From contig MEGH01000025.1 of NCBI GenBank assembly GCA_001725415.1, positions 1 through 58,263 on the forward strand: a stretch of 58,263 nt of DNA, given 5' to 3'. Both the position numbers and the translations under genes were made by a program. The DNA is from Pseudonocardia sp. SCN 73-27 (GTDB lineage Bacteria; Actinomycetota; Actinomycetes; Mycobacteriales; Pseudonocardiaceae). Shown piece after piece: positions 30,276 through 39,255 of this stretch. Position 1 is the stretch's first letter; each line of letters opens with the position of its first letter. The notes beneath the pieces are model-generated. The model saw nothing but the letters and a program-made list of their open reading frames with translations, did not search any database and was not told where the DNA came from.

Positions 30276-31367
30276 TCACAGGGTTGCGGAGAGGGCCACG
30301 TCGCGGAGGTCGCCGCCGCGGGCCAGGACGGCGCGCTGGGCCACCGCGCCCGTGCCGCGCGACCGGACCTCCGTCAGCAGCTCCTTCACCGTCGCGGTGT
30401 CGCCGGCCTCGTCGAGGGCGTCGCCGACATGGCGCAGCAGCAGGTCCACCACGTCGTCCGCGGGGGCGGGCCGCCAGGTACGGGGATCGAGCAGGGAACC
30501 GTCGAGACCCGAGCGGGCCGCGCGCCACGACGCCAGCCGCAGCACCTCCACCCGCACCTCCGGGGCGGGCTCCCCGGCCCGCCACGACCGCACCGCGGTC
30601 TCGACCAGCGCCCGGGCCAGCGCGGCGACGAGGACGGCGTCGCCGGGTTCGCAGCACACGTCGGCCACCCGGATCTCCAGCGTGGGGTGCTGCGCCGACG
30701 GGCGGACGTCGAAGTAGACCATCCCCTCGTCGAGGACGGTGCCCGTCGCGACCATGGTGTCGACGGTCTCCCGGTACACCGCGAGCGAGCCGAACGCGCC
30801 GGTGGGCCCGGCGCTGGGCCACCGCGACCACACCTGCTGGCGGTAAGCGGAGTAGCCGGAGTCCTCGCCCTGCCAGAGCGGGGAGTTGGCGCTGAGCGCG
30901 AGCAGCGGGGCCAGCCAGGGACGGACGCGGTCGAGCGCGGCGACGGCCTCGTCGTCGGACGAGACGGCGACGTGGACGTGGCAGCCGCACGTCATGCTCT
31001 CGGCGACGGTCAGCCCGAACCGTTCGGCCATCCGCCGGTACCGCGGGCCGTCCGACACGGTGGGTTCGGCGGGCAGCGGCGACGTCGCGATCGCGGCGGG
31101 CACGGTCCCGGCGACGGCAGCCGCCTCCACCGCGGCGGCGCGGGCCTCGCGCAGGCCCCGGTGCAGGTCGTCGAGGGTGCTCGCGGGCTGCGTCCCGGTC
31201 TCGAGCATCTCGCTGTGCAGCTCGCCGGTGACCTCGGGCGCGTCCTCGGGCGATCCGGGCCGTTCGTCCAGATGGCGCAGCACGACCCCGCCGACGGCGC
31301 TCGGCCGTCCGGTTGCGGGGTCCACCAGGAGGAACTCCTCCTCGACGCCGACCGTGCGTACCGTCAC
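30276..31367 (-). CDS. Carboxylate-amine ligase, GCS2 (YbdK) family
   Basis: 363 residues of the glutamate-cysteine ligase 2 type. VGVEEEFLLVDP carries the metal-binding Glu cluster; TCGCHVHVAVS and HPTLEIRVADVCC are the family signatures. YbdK-type enzymes have weak gamma-glutamyl-cysteine synthetase activity in vitro and their physiological role is unknown; in mycothiol organisms they are unlikely to make glutathione. Starts GTG 31367, divergent from the ANTAR gene. Confidence 0.9.
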   Translation of the reverse strand: MTVRTVGVEEEFLLVDPATGRPSAVGGVVLRHLDERPGSPEDAPEVTGELHSEMLETGTQPASTLDDLHRGLREARAAAVEAAAVAGTVPAAIATSPLPAEPTVSDGPRYRRMAERFGLTVAESMTCGCHVHVAVSSDDEAVAALDRVRPWLAPLLALSANSPLWQGEDSGYSAYRQQVWSRWPSAGPTGAFGSLAVYRETVDTMVATGTVLDEGMVYFDVRPSAQHPTLEIRVADVCCEPGDAVLVAALARALVETAVRSWRAGEPAPEVRVEVLRLASWRAARSGLDGSLLDPRTWRPAPADDVVDLLLRHVGDALDEAGDTATVKELLTEVRSRGTGAVAQRAVLARGGDLRDVALSATL

Positions 31368-31449
31368 GGGAGCAACGTAGCCGGGCGCGTTGCCCGGCCG
31401 CGCAGCGCGGAGGATAGTTCCGGCACGACGAGTCGGCGATCGGAGTGGC

Positions 31450-32223
31450 GTGGCGACTGAGCAGGACTGGGCGAACGATCGGTACGCGTTCGTCGAGGGC
31501 CGTGAGGGCGCCTCGTCGGGGCTGCTGGCCGGTCAGTTCGTGAGCCTTGCGGAGCGGCTGCTCGAGGCGACGACGGTCCACGAGGTGCTGCGGCGGGTCG
31601 TCGACGCGGGCAGGGCGGTCGTCGCCGGGGCCGACCTGGTGAGCGTGACGATGCGGTCGTCGGAGGGTGGCTTCCACACCCCCGTCGAGACCGACATGAT
31701 GGCCACCCGGCTCGACGAGCTGCAGTACTCCCTCGACGAGGGGCCGTGTGTGGAGGCGACCCGCACGCCCGGGCTCGGCCTCATCGCGTGCGCCGACCTG
31801 CAGGCGGGTGCGGAGTTCCCGCGCTGGGGCCCGGCCGCCGCGACCACCGGGGCGCGCAGCGTGCTGGCCGTCGGCCTGTTCCCGGCCGGGGAGGCCCCAC
31901 GGCTCGGGGCGCTGAACTTCTACTCCTTCGCCGTCGACGGGTTCGCCGCCGCCGACCCGGACATCGCGCTGATACTGGCGGCGCACGCGTCGACGGCGCT
32001 GGCGGCCACGAAGGGCAGCACCGCCGCCGAGCTGGAGGTGGCCCAGCTGAAGGAGGCCCTGGCCAGCCGCGACGTGATCGGCCAGGCCAAAGGCATCCTG
32101 ATGGAACGTCGCGGGATCAGCGCGGCCGAGGCGTTCGACGTGCTGCGGTCGGCGTCGCAGTCGCTGAACGTCAAGCTCGCGCAGGTCGCGCAGACGATCG
32201 CGTCGCGCCGCGCGGAGCTGTGA
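31450..32223 (+). CDS. GAF-ANTAR regulator (RNA-binding antiterminator type)
   Basis: 257 residues. GAF domain at about 25-170 (SLDEGPCVEATRTPG; RSVLAVGLFPAG). C-terminal ANTAR three-helix domain at about 190-250: LKEALASRDVIGQAKGILM, then RRGISAAEAFDVLRSASQSLN and LAQVAQTI. ANTAR proteins bind paired hexaloop hairpins in mRNA leaders to prevent termination; this architecture is abundant in actinomycetes. GTG 31450 with GGAG at -5. Its last 53 nt overlap the convergent acyltransferase gene inside an 18-bp repeat array. Confidence 0.9.
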   Translation: MATEQDWANDRYAFVEGREGASSGLLAGQFVSLAERLLEATTVHEVLRRVVDAGRAVVAGADLVSVTMRSSEGGFHTPVETDMMATRLDELQYSLDEGPCVEATRTPGLGLIACADLQAGAEFPRWGPAAATTGARSVLAVGLFPAGEAPRLGALNFYSFAVDGFAAADPDIALILAAHASTALAATKGSTAAELEVAQLKEALASRDVIGQAKGILMERRGISAAEAFDVLRSASQSLNVKLAQVAQTIASRRAEL

Positions 32224-33601
32224 GCCGTCGCCGAGCTGTGAGCCGGCACGGGGCCGTGAGCCGGAACCGGGCGGTGAGCCGGGCCGGCACCGGCCGCGTC
32301 GCCAGCAGGTAGCCGACCGCGACGAGCGCCGACCACGCGGCGGGCTCCGCGACGACGGCGAGCAGTCCGGCGTCGACGTGCGGGGCGAACCCGCGGGCGG
32401 CGAGCCCCAGCATCCCGGCCGCCGCCAGGACCAGCCCGGCGTACACGGCGACCGGTGAGGCGCCGCGGCGGCCGGCCGTCGTCGACCGGGTCTCCCACGA
32501 GCCGAACGCGCGGACCAGCACCACGAGGACCACCAGCAGCCCGCCGATCCACAGGGGCGCGCCGGCCAGCCACAGCGGCCCGAACGGGTCGGGGGTGTGC
32601 GAGCCGACGCCCAGCGTCAGCACCCCGACCCCGACGACGAGCGCGCTCATGTGCCACAGGAACACCGTCATCGTGCGCGGGGCCAGGACGGCGAGGCCAC
32701 GCGCGACGGGCCGCCACGTCGCGAACCGGACCAGGGCGGGCTTGAGCGCGAACAGCACGCCCAGCTGGGCGATCGCGAGCGTCACCAGGCACAGGGTGGG
32801 CGGGCTCATGTTGGAGACGGGCGCGCCCGGCATCCCGATCATCGATGCCGGGTAGGGCCCGAAGCCGACGAGCGCAGCCGTCGCGGCCAGCCCCGCGACC
32901 CCGACGAGTGCGGCGCCGCGACGGCCCAGCCCGGCGAAGCGACCATCGGCGTAGGCGACGCCGACCTGGTGGACCGCGACCCAGACGAGGATCGCGTTGA
33001 CGTAACCGACCAGCGGGACACCGGCGAACCGCAGCACGTCGGTCGCCGCGGCGCCGAGGACGAGCGGGATCAGCACGGCGAGCCCGGAGCGGCGGTGCAG
33101 GGCGACGGTCAGCGGGGTGAGCGCGACCAGGATCAGCTGGACGACGAGGAACCACAGCAGCTGCGGCACCGTGCTCGCCGCGAGGTGCAGCGGCTGGCCG
33201 GGGACCCCGAGGGCGAGCAGCACGACCGGCAGCGGCAGCCACACCACGACCAGCGCGGCGACCGGCAGCACCAGCCGGTGCAGCCGGCCGACGAGCCAGC
33301 CCGCGGCGTCGCCACCCTTCGCCTTCGTCCGTGCCCACGAGATCGCGCCGGCCGCACCGGAGGCGAAGAACACCAGCGGCATGACCTGCCCGACCCACGT
33401 CCACGCCCAGGCGCCGGGTGCGGAGAGCGCGTTGCCCGCGACGAGCGCGTCCCCGTCGCGGGTGATCACCGGCATCAGCCAGTGCTGGACGACGACGAGC
33501 GCGATGGCGCCGCTGCGGATGAGGTCGAGCAGCACGTCACGGCCCTTGCCGGGGCGCGCTGCGGCCGGGTTCCGGGGCGGAGTGGCGGTCGGCGTCGTCA
33601 T
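32171..33601 (-). CDS. Acyltransferase-3 family membrane protein
   Basis: 476 residues, about 10-11 membrane helices, of the acyltransferase_3 (OafA/NolL-like) family that acylates envelope glycans or lipids. The first segment is RDVLLDLIRSGAIALVVVQH (the family's R/H region), followed by WVGQVMPLVFFASG and FLWHMSALVV near the end of the core. ATG 33601 is the start; the longer frame upstream enters the Dabb gene. The C-terminal tail has four RLTAxx hexapeptides made by the 18-bp repeats and crosses the stop of the convergent ANTAR gene. Confidence 0.82.
   Translation of the reverse strand: MTTPTATPPRNPAAARPGKGRDVLLDLIRSGAIALVVVQHWLMPVITRDGDALVAGNALSAPGAWAWTWVGQVMPLVFFASGAAGAISWARTKAKGGDAAGWLVGRLHRLVLPVAALVVVWLPLPVVLLALGVPGQPLHLAASTVPQLLWFLVVQLILVALTPLTVALHRRSGLAVLIPLVLGAAATDVLRFAGVPLVGYVNAILVWVAVHQVGVAYADGRFAGLGRRGAALVGVAGLAATAALVGFGPYPASMIGMPGAPVSNMSPPTLCLVTLAIAQLGVLFALKPALVRFATWRPVARGLAVLAPRTMTVFLWHMSALVVGVGVLTLGVGSHTPDPFGPLWLAGAPLWIGGLLVVLVVLVRAFGSWETRSTTAGRRGASPVAVYAGLVLAAAGMLGLAARGFAPHVDAGLLAVVAEPAAWSALVAVGYLLATRPVPARLTARFRLTAPCRLTARRRLTAPRGATRSSARPARA
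32215..32285. repeat. 18-bp tandem repeat at overlapping convergent gene ends
   Basis: About four imperfect copies built on the core GTGAGCCG (for example GAACCGGGCGGTGAGCCG). On the minus strand they encode RLTAxx four times in the acyltransferase tail; on the plus strand the first copy supplies the TGA of the ANTAR gene. Confidence 0.7.
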
Positions 33602-33722
33602 GCGTCGAGCCTGTCGCCGGGGGCTCGGGAGAACAGCGGGGCCAGCAGGCGTCGTCGCAGCGGCTGACCCGACGCGGGAGGTGGGGCTGGCCCCACCCCG
33701 CCGGTGTGGCACCGTGAGCGCC

Positions 33723-34013
33723 GTGATCCGAAACGTGGTGGTGGGAACCGTCAAGGACGGCGTGACGACCGAGCAGATCGAGGAGGCCCTCGCGGCCATC
33801 CGCGGGATGCAGGTCCCCGGCGTGGAGCTCGACGTGCACACCGGTGTCGACCTGGGCCTGCGCGAGGGGAACGCGAACTTCGCGATCACCGTCGACGTCG
33901 CCGACGAGGAGGCCTACAAGGTCTACGACGCCGACGACGAGCACAACCGCATCCGGCGCGAGCTGTTCGCCCCGATCGCCGCGTCGATCCAGCGGATCCA
34001 GATCCGCCTCTGA
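33723..34013 (+). CDS. Stress-responsive alpha/beta-barrel (Dabb) domain protein
   Basis: 96 residues from GTG 33723 (GTG 33714 would add three). VIRNVVVGTVKDGVTTEQIE, the segment GVELDVHTGVDLGL, and FAITVDVADEEAYKVY with a terminal DEHNRIRRELFAPIAAS show the Dabb dimeric ferredoxin-like fold. Members range from plant stress proteins to polyketide or olivetolic cyclases; no catalytic prediction here. It is encoded on its own upstream of an ABC pair, with no visible ribosome-binding site, so possibly leaderless. Confidence 0.82.
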   Translation: MIRNVVVGTVKDGVTTEQIEEALAAIRGMQVPGVELDVHTGVDLGLREGNANFAITVDVADEEAYKVYDADDEHNRIRRELFAPIAASIQRIQIRL

Positions 34014-34093
34014 CGCCGTCGGGCGCAGCGCAACGGTCCGCCGGGCGCAGCGTGGGCCGATCGGAGTCGGCCCGGGGGCACGATGACCTCGTG

Positions 34094-34975
34094 ATGCGTC
34101 TCGAGGGGGTGCGCAAGCGGTACGGCCGGCGGTCGCCGGAGGTCCTCGCGGGGATCGATCTCGACCTGGAACCCGGCCGTCCCGTCGTGCTCCGGGGCGG
34201 GAACGGCTCAGGGAAGTCGACGTTGCTGCGCATCGCCGCGGGCGCGTCCTCGCCCTCGGCGGGTCGGGTCGTGGGGCGCCCGCGAGTCGTCGGGTACGTA
34301 CCCGACCGGTTCCCGGCGCAGCTGCGCATGCCTGTCGGGGCCTACCTGCGCCATCTCGCCGCCATCCACGGCGCCGGACCCGACGCGGTGCGGGAGGCGA
34401 CCGAGCTGCTGGCGGAGATGTCGTTCTCCGCGGGCGTGGGAACGCCGATGCTGCAACTGTCCAAGGGCAACGCGCAGAAGGTCGGCCTCGCCCAGGCGCT
34501 CACCTGCGGCGCCGGGCTCGTCGTGCTCGACGAGCCGTGGTCGGGTCTCGACGCCGAGTCGTCCCCGCTGCTGTCGGCCCGCCTCGACGCGGTGGCCGCC
34601 GCCGGCACCACCGTCCTGGTGGCCGACCACACCGCGCACGGTCCACGGCTGGCAGGCGCGACCGTCCTGCGGGTGGAGGCGGGCACCGTGCGGCCCGAGG
34701 AGGCGCCGCCCCCGGTCGACGAGGTGACCGTCATCGAGCTGGCGGGCGACGGCGACCCGCGGTCGGCGGTGCGGTCGCTGCCGCCGGGGTCGGAGTCGCG
34801 GGTCGTGCCCGGTCCGGGCCCGGCGTCGTGGCGGCTGCGGCTGCGCGTGTCGTCGGCCGACGGCGACGCGGTGCTGGCCGCGGCGATCGCCCGCGGGGCC
34901 ACGGTGCTGTCGGTGCGGCGCGAGGCCGTCGCGGTCCCGGCGCCGCCCCGCCGACGTGTGGAGGCCCGGCCGTGA
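34094..34975 (+). CDS. ABC transporter ATP-binding protein, atypical signature
   Basis: 293 aa from ATG 34094 (GTG 34091 is adjacent). Walker A RGGNGSGKSTLLRI, signature LSKGNAQKVGLAQAL instead of LSGGQ, Walker B LVVLDEPWSGLD, H-loop VADHTAH. The last ~80 residues are a non-conserved extension (RSLPPGSESRVVPG). Stop overlaps the permease GTG. Likely a small two-gene exporter; substrate unknown. Confidence 0.87.
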   Translation: MRLEGVRKRYGRRSPEVLAGIDLDLEPGRPVVLRGGNGSGKSTLLRIAAGASSPSAGRVVGRPRVVGYVPDRFPAQLRMPVGAYLRHLAAIHGAGPDAVREATELLAEMSFSAGVGTPMLQLSKGNAQKVGLAQALTCGAGLVVLDEPWSGLDAESSPLLSARLDAVAAAGTTVLVADHTAHGPRLAGATVLRVEAGTVRPEEAPPPVDEVTVIELAGDGDPRSAVRSLPPGSESRVVPGPGPASWRLRLRVSSADGDAVLAAAIARGATVLSVRREAVAVPAPPRRRVEARP

Positions 34976-35631
34976 GCGCGATCGCCGTCTCCCGGTTCCT
35001 GCTGTCCGACCTCTACCGCTCGCAGCGGGCCGTCGTCCCGATCATCATCCAGGCCGCGATCCTCGCGATCCTGTTCGGTGGCGACCCCGGGCCGCTGCCC
35101 GCGCCCTGGGCGGCGTCGGCGCTCGCGCTGTACCCGATCGCGGCGTGGCTGGGCATCGTCGTCGCCAACACCGAGGACCCGATCCAGCGGCACGTCACCG
35201 TCGTCGCCGCAGGCGGGGTGGGGCGGGTCGTCGGCGGGATCCTCACCCTGGCCCTCGCGGGCGACGTGCTGCTGTCGCTGATCTCGGTGGTGTGGCCGAT
35301 GGTCGCGACGCACTACCCGCACCCGCCGTCCGTCGTCGCCCTCGGTCTCGGCGGTCACCTGGTCTGCGCGGTGACCGGCACGGCCGTCGGGCTGCTGTGC
35401 GCGCGGCCCGTCGTCGGCAAGGTCGGCTGGTCGCTGCTGGCTGCGGGCACGGTCGTCGTCGTGACGGGGACGCAGTCGCACGTGCCACCGGTCGGGACGG
35501 TCGTGCGGGCGCTCACCTCGGGCGGGCCGCCGGGATCGGGGGCCGTCGTCGGCACCGGTCTCGTCATCGCGGCAGTGCTGGCCGTCCTGGCCGCCGGGGT
35601 GTCGGCGGCGGTGGCCCTGCGGTCGGGCTGA
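34972..35631 (+). CDS. Membrane protein partner of the ABC ATPase
   Basis: 219 residues, six predicted hydrophobic segments (for example VVPIIIQAAILAILFGG, LVCAVTGTAVGLLCARP and AVVGTGLVIAAVLAVLAAG). No recognisable family motif; identified as a permease by hydrophobicity and by the GTGA overlap with the ATPase. The early SDLYRS-type cytoplasmic start resembles ABC-2 permeases of short type. Confidence 0.75.
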   Translation: MSAIAVSRFLLSDLYRSQRAVVPIIIQAAILAILFGGDPGPLPAPWAASALALYPIAAWLGIVVANTEDPIQRHVTVVAAGGVGRVVGGILTLALAGDVLLSLISVVWPMVATHYPHPPSVVALGLGGHLVCAVTGTAVGLLCARPVVGKVGWSLLAAGTVVVVTGTQSHVPPVGTVVRALTSGGPPGSGAVVGTGLVIAAVLAVLAAGVSAAVALRSG

Positions 35632-35639
35632 ACCAGGCG

Positions 35640-36326
35640 TCAGTACTCGTAGGGGTCCTCCGGCGTGGGGACCACCGTCAGGTCGGTGACCTCCAACGCG
35701 GGTGACCAGCGGTTGTCCTTCGCCGCCTGCGCGACCACCGTGCCGCGTACCCGCACCCACGTGTCGACGGGCAGCTCCGCCACCCCCGGCCCGTTGACCC
35801 GCAGCGTGTACGGGCGGGCGTCGGCCGCGCAGCAGGCGATCGTCATCCGCGCGACCACGATCTCGCCGCCGCGGTGGGCGACGAACCCGGTCACCGTGAG
35901 GTCGCGACCGTCGCCGAGCGATCCGTCGATCGAGCGGGCCACCGCCTCGGCGACGCCCAGTTCGGCGGGCCCGGGCGGCAGTCGTGGGATGTCGGCCACG
36001 ACCGCGATGGGTGTCGGGGTGTGCCGGGCGATCGCGTCGGCGCCCAGCGCGGGCGGCGCGACCAGCGCGATCACCATCACCGGCAGCACCAGCAGCCACG
36101 GCGACGACCCCGCCCGGTGGTCGTGACCGTCCGAGGCGTGGACGGCGCGGCCGCGCAGGTCGCGGATCGTCGCCACCACCGCGAGCACGACCATGACCAC
36201 GCCCGCACCGATCAGCCACCACCGCTGCGCGGGGCGGACGTAGCGCAGGAACGTGTCGTCGGCGGCGATCCGCACCAGCGCGGCGCCGAGCAGGAACAGC
36301 ACGGCGTGCTGGGTCTCCCGGCGCAT
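35640..36326 (-). CDS. TIGR03943-family membrane protein
   Basis: 228 residues. Two N-terminal membrane helices (HAVLFLLGAALVRIAADD and WWLIGAGVVMVVLAVVATI), one more around residue 85, then an extracytoplasmic domain with DLTVTGFVAHRGGEIVVARM, CCAADARPYTLRV and WVRVRGTVVA. This is the partner always seen with UPF0718 permeases. Function of the pair is not established; zinc or metal homeostasis has been suggested in Firmicutes and actinobacteria. Translation is coupled to the permease by TGATG. Confidence 0.85.
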   Translation of the reverse strand: MRRETQHAVLFLLGAALVRIAADDTFLRYVRPAQRWWLIGAGVVMVVLAVVATIRDLRGRAVHASDGHDHRAGSSPWLLVLPVMVIALVAPPALGADAIARHTPTPIAVVADIPRLPPGPAELGVAEAVARSIDGSLGDGRDLTVTGFVAHRGGEIVVARMTIACCAADARPYTLRVNGPGVAELPVDTWVRVRGTVVAQAAKDNRWSPALEVTDLTVVPTPEDPYEY

Positions 36327-37306
36327 CAGCGGACCCCCAGCACCACGACGCCCGCGGCGAGACCGCACAGGATCGCGACGACGAACGTCGCCGGGGCGAA
36401 CCGGGCCGCGAACGCCCGGCCGAACGTGCCCGCCTGCAGAGCGACGAGCTTGACATCGACCGCCGGGCCGACGACCAGGAACACCAGTCGGGGCACCAGC
36501 GGCATCGCCGACAGCGACGCCGCGACGAACGCGTCGGCCTCGCTGCACAGCGCCAGCACCACCGCCAGCACGGCCATGACCAGCACCGCGAGCAGCCACT
36601 GGTCGGCGAGCCCGGCCGTCCACGACGCCGGGACCAGCACCGACAGGCACGACGCCACCAGTGCGCCGACGACGAGCAGACCACCGGCCGAGACCAGGTC
36701 GTGGCGCGCCGACTCCGCGAACACCGCCCACCTGTTGCCGCCCTGCGGGACCGGGGTGCGGACGCGCTCCGCGATCCACTCCACCTTCCCGGCGCGCTGC
36801 CACAACCAGCCCATGACGCACGCCGTCGCCAGCGACCCGACCGCCCGCGCCACCACCACGCCCGGCTCGCCGGGGAACGCGACGGCCGTCGCCACCAGGA
36901 CGACGGGGTTCACCGCCGGCGCCGCGAGCAGGAACGCGAGCGCCGCCGCCTCCGGCACGCCCTGGCCGATCAGCCTGCGCGCCACCGGCACCGACGCGCA
37001 CTCGCACCCCGGCAACGCCAGCCCCGCGAGGCCCGCCACCGGCACCGCCGCACCTGTCCGGCTCGGCAGCACCCGGCGCAGCGCCGCGGGCGACACGAAC
37101 GCCGCGATCGCCCCCGACACCAGCACCCCGAGCACCAGGAACGGCAGCGCCTGCACGCAGATCGCGACGAACACCGTCGCCACCGTGCGCACCACCGGCG
37201 CGCCCAGCACCTCGACGATCCACGGGCGGGCGACCAGCGCCACGACCAGCAGGGCCGCGAACACGTAGAGCGAGTTCACCCGGGCCGGGCGCTCGGTCGT
37301 CGTCAC
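36326..37306 (-). CDS. UPF0718/DUF318 permease
   Basis: 326 residues with eight or so membrane helices. Family marks: LPGCECASVPVARRLIGQGVP (seen as LPGCECASVPVARRL), FLLAAPAVNPVVLVATAVAF, and CSEADAFVAASLSAMP in the second half. The GCECxS and CSEAD motifs bear the conserved cysteines of the family. First gene of the two-gene unit with the TIGR03943 protein. Transport substrate is unknown. Confidence 0.87.
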   Translation of the reverse strand: MTTTERPARVNSLYVFAALLVVALVARPWIVEVLGAPVVRTVATVFVAICVQALPFLVLGVLVSGAIAAFVSPAALRRVLPSRTGAAVPVAGLAGLALPGCECASVPVARRLIGQGVPEAAALAFLLAAPAVNPVVLVATAVAFPGEPGVVVARAVGSLATACVMGWLWQRAGKVEWIAERVRTPVPQGGNRWAVFAESARHDLVSAGGLLVVGALVASCLSVLVPASWTAGLADQWLLAVLVMAVLAVVLALCSEADAFVAASLSAMPLVPRLVFLVVGPAVDVKLVALQAGTFGRAFAARFAPATFVVAILCGLAAGVVVLGVR

Positions 37307-37379
37307 GAAGTGGATCGTGCCGCATCGGGCTGCTCAGCCGGCGAGGAACCGCCGAGCCGGTTGCGTCCGAAAAGCCTGC

Positions 37380-37943
37380 TCACGAGGGCCGGTCGTTCAC
37401 GATCACCAGGTCCGCGTGGTCGGCGGTGCGCTCCCGCGCGTGCCAGGCGGTCTCCTGCGCCGCCCAGCGCTCCCGGAACGGCGCGTAGCCGGGCCAGTCG
37501 GGCCGCGCGCGCAGCCGACGCTCCCGCGTCGCCGCGTCGCACTCGACCCAGACCGCGACGTCGGTGAACGGCCGCAAGGCCGCCGCCCCCGCCCCGCAGC
37601 CCTCCAGCAGCACCACCGGCACCGGCGCGAGCTCCCGCGCACCCGCCCGTGCGCCACGCGTCCAGTCCCAGGGCCACCACCGCGCCGGGCGGCCCTCCGC
37701 GAGCGGACGGGCCATCCAGTCGACGGCCAGCGGCACCGCCGCCGCCAACCCGTCCCAGCCCGGGTACAGCTCCTCGAGGCTCAGCACCGGCGCCACCAGC
37801 TCGAGGCCGACCGCGTCGGCGATGCGTGACTTGCCCGATCCCGAGAACCCGTCGACCGTCACCAGCCGGGTCCCTTCCCGGACGCGCGCCCGGACGGCCT
37901 CGACGACCAGCGCGACCTGCTCGTCCAGCCGTGCCCGCGCCAC
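37380..37943 (-). CDS. P-loop kinase, uridine-kinase-like
   Basis: 187 aa. Walker A DGFSGSGKSRIAD in the first 45 residues; the Asp-containing segment SLEELYPGWDGL resembles the substrate site of uridine kinase/phosphoribulokinase-like proteins; VPVVLLEGCGAG is the Walker-B strand; ECDAATRERRLRAR is the lid region. It lacks enough sequence for a confident substrate. Small nucleoside or sugar kinase of this type are common in actinomycetes. Divergent from the ECF sigma gene with 68 bp between starts. Confidence 0.75.
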   Translation of the reverse strand: MARARLDEQVALVVEAVRARVREGTRLVTVDGFSGSGKSRIADAVGLELVAPVLSLEELYPGWDGLAAAVPLAVDWMARPLAEGRPARWWPWDWTRGARAGARELAPVPVVLLEGCGAGAAALRPFTDVAVWVECDAATRERRLRARPDWPGYAPFRERWAAQETAWHARERTADHADLVIVNDRPS

Positions 37944-38011
37944 GTCGCAATCCTCTCCTCCCGCAGTACGGCACGCTGAACCGGTCGGGCCCGCGATCCG
38001 TCTGGAGGGAG

Positions 38012-38548
38012 GTGACCGCGTTGCGCCGTCCGCCGGACCCGGCGGAGGAGTACCTCCGAGCGCTCTACGAGCAGCTCGGTGGCCCCCTGCACGGCTACGC
38101 GCTCAAGCTCACCGGCGATCCCGGCCGGGCCGAGGAGATCGTGCAGGAGACCCTGGTGCGTGCCTGGCGGCGCGCCGACCTCCTCGACGCCGACCCCGCC
38201 GCCCTGCGCGCCTGGATGTTCACCGTCGCCCGCAACCTCGTCACCGACCAGTGGCGCGCCGCCCGCGCCCGCCCGCGCACCGTCTCCGACGACGCGGCCC
38301 TCGACTCCACCGTCGCCCCCGGCGACGACGCCCTCGACCAGGCCGTCCAACGCTGGACCGTCGCCGCGGCCCTCGACCGGCTCTCGCCCGACCACCGGTC
38401 CGTGCTCATCGAGACCTACTACGAAGGACGCTCCGTCGCCGAGGCCGCCGCACGGCTCGGCATCCCGCAGGGAACGGTCAAGTCCCGGACCTACTACGCG
38501 TTGCGCGCGCTGCGGCTGGCGCTGGAAGAACTGGGGGCGGCGCGGTGA
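38012..38548 (+). CDS. ECF RNA polymerase sigma factor
   Basis: 178 residues. Region 2: YALKLTGDPGRAEEIVQETL and VRAWRRADLL, then WMFTVARNLVTDQWR. Region 4: SPDHRSVLIETYYEGRS and AAARLGIPQGTVKSRTYYAL, the promoter -35 helix. It resembles SigL/SigK-type ECFs with zf-HC2 anti-sigma partners. Start GTG 38012 is fixed by GGAGGGAG. Its stop overlaps the anti-sigma GTG. Target promoters are unknown. Confidence 0.92.
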   Translation: MTALRRPPDPAEEYLRALYEQLGGPLHGYALKLTGDPGRAEEIVQETLVRAWRRADLLDADPAALRAWMFTVARNLVTDQWRAARARPRTVSDDAALDSTVAPGDDALDQAVQRWTVAAALDRLSPDHRSVLIETYYEGRSVAEAAARLGIPQGTVKSRTYYALRALRLALEELGAAR

Positions 38549-39195
38549 CCGGGGACGATCCGATGCGGCTGGAGCTGGGCGCCTACCTGCTGGGCAGCCT
38601 CGCGCCCGCGGAACGCGCGACCGTCGACACGCATCTGGCGACCTGCGCGGACTGCCGCGCCGAGCTGGCCTCCCTCGCGCCCCTGCCCGGGCTGCTCGGG
38701 CGGCTGACCCCCGAGGAGGCCCGCGAGGGGCTCGTCCAGCCTCCCGCCGACCTCTTGCCCCGCACGCTGGCCGCCGTCGGTGCGGACCGGCGGCGGGAAC
38801 GCCGGACCGTCCAGCGGTGGCGGCTGCTGACCGCCGCGGCCGCAGTCGCCGCACTCGCCGGGCTGGGGGTCACCGTCGTCCCGATGATGACGCCCGGCCC
38901 CGCCTCGACGCCGATGGCCGCGGTGGCGGGCGTGGGCGCGTCCGGGTCCGGCGTGCTGGAGGCCCGCACGTGGGGGACGGCGCTGCAGCTCACCCTCAGC
39001 GGGCTGCCGCCGGCCGGCAGCTATCAGGCCTTCGCGACGTCCCACGACGGCCGCACCGAGGTCGTCGCCTCCTGGGGGCCGACCCCGAGCGGACGCGCCA
39101 CGATCCAGGGCGCCACCGCGATCCAGCGTGCCGACCTCGCCGAGGTCCAGGTGCGCACGAACGACGGCCGTCCGCTGATGACCCTGCCCTGCTGA
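38545..39195 (+). CDS. Membrane anti-sigma factor with zf-HC2 domain
   Basis: 216 residues. The N-terminal zinc-binding anti-sigma domain has ELGAYLLGSLAPAERATVDT then HLATCADCRAEL, the HxxxCxxC motif. One membrane helix at about residues 98-118 (TAAAAVAALAGLGVTVVP). The extracytoplasmic part (about 125-216) is an RskA-like domain: LQLTLSGLPPAGSYQAF and VVASWGPT. So it is of the RskA type, released by intramembrane proteolysis on an envelope signal. Coupled to the sigma gene (GTGA). The family-1 palindrome starts 2 bp after its stop. Confidence 0.9.
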   Translation: MTGDDPMRLELGAYLLGSLAPAERATVDTHLATCADCRAELASLAPLPGLLGRLTPEEAREGLVQPPADLLPRTLAAVGADRRRERRTVQRWRLLTAAAAVAALAGLGVTVVPMMTPGPASTPMAAVAGVGASGSGVLEARTWGTALQLTLSGLPPAGSYQAFATSHDGRTEVVASWGPTPSGRATIQGATAIQRADLAEVQVRTNDGRPLMTLPC

Positions 39196-39196
39196 A

Positions 39197-39246
39197 AGCC
39201 TGTGAGCGGTAACGGTCGCCATGGCGACCGTTACCGCTCACAGGCT
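39197..39246. terminator. Family-1 palindrome, 50 bp and perfect, between convergent genes
   Basis: Left arm 39197-39221 starts AGCCTGTGAGCGGTAACGGT and the right arm 39222-39246 is its exact complement. It fills the gap between stops at 39195 and 39256, so it should act in both directions. Its arm differs by two bases from the one at 58152, and the changes found in both halves are compensated. Confidence 0.85.
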
Positions 39247-39255
39247 CGGGTCGGC

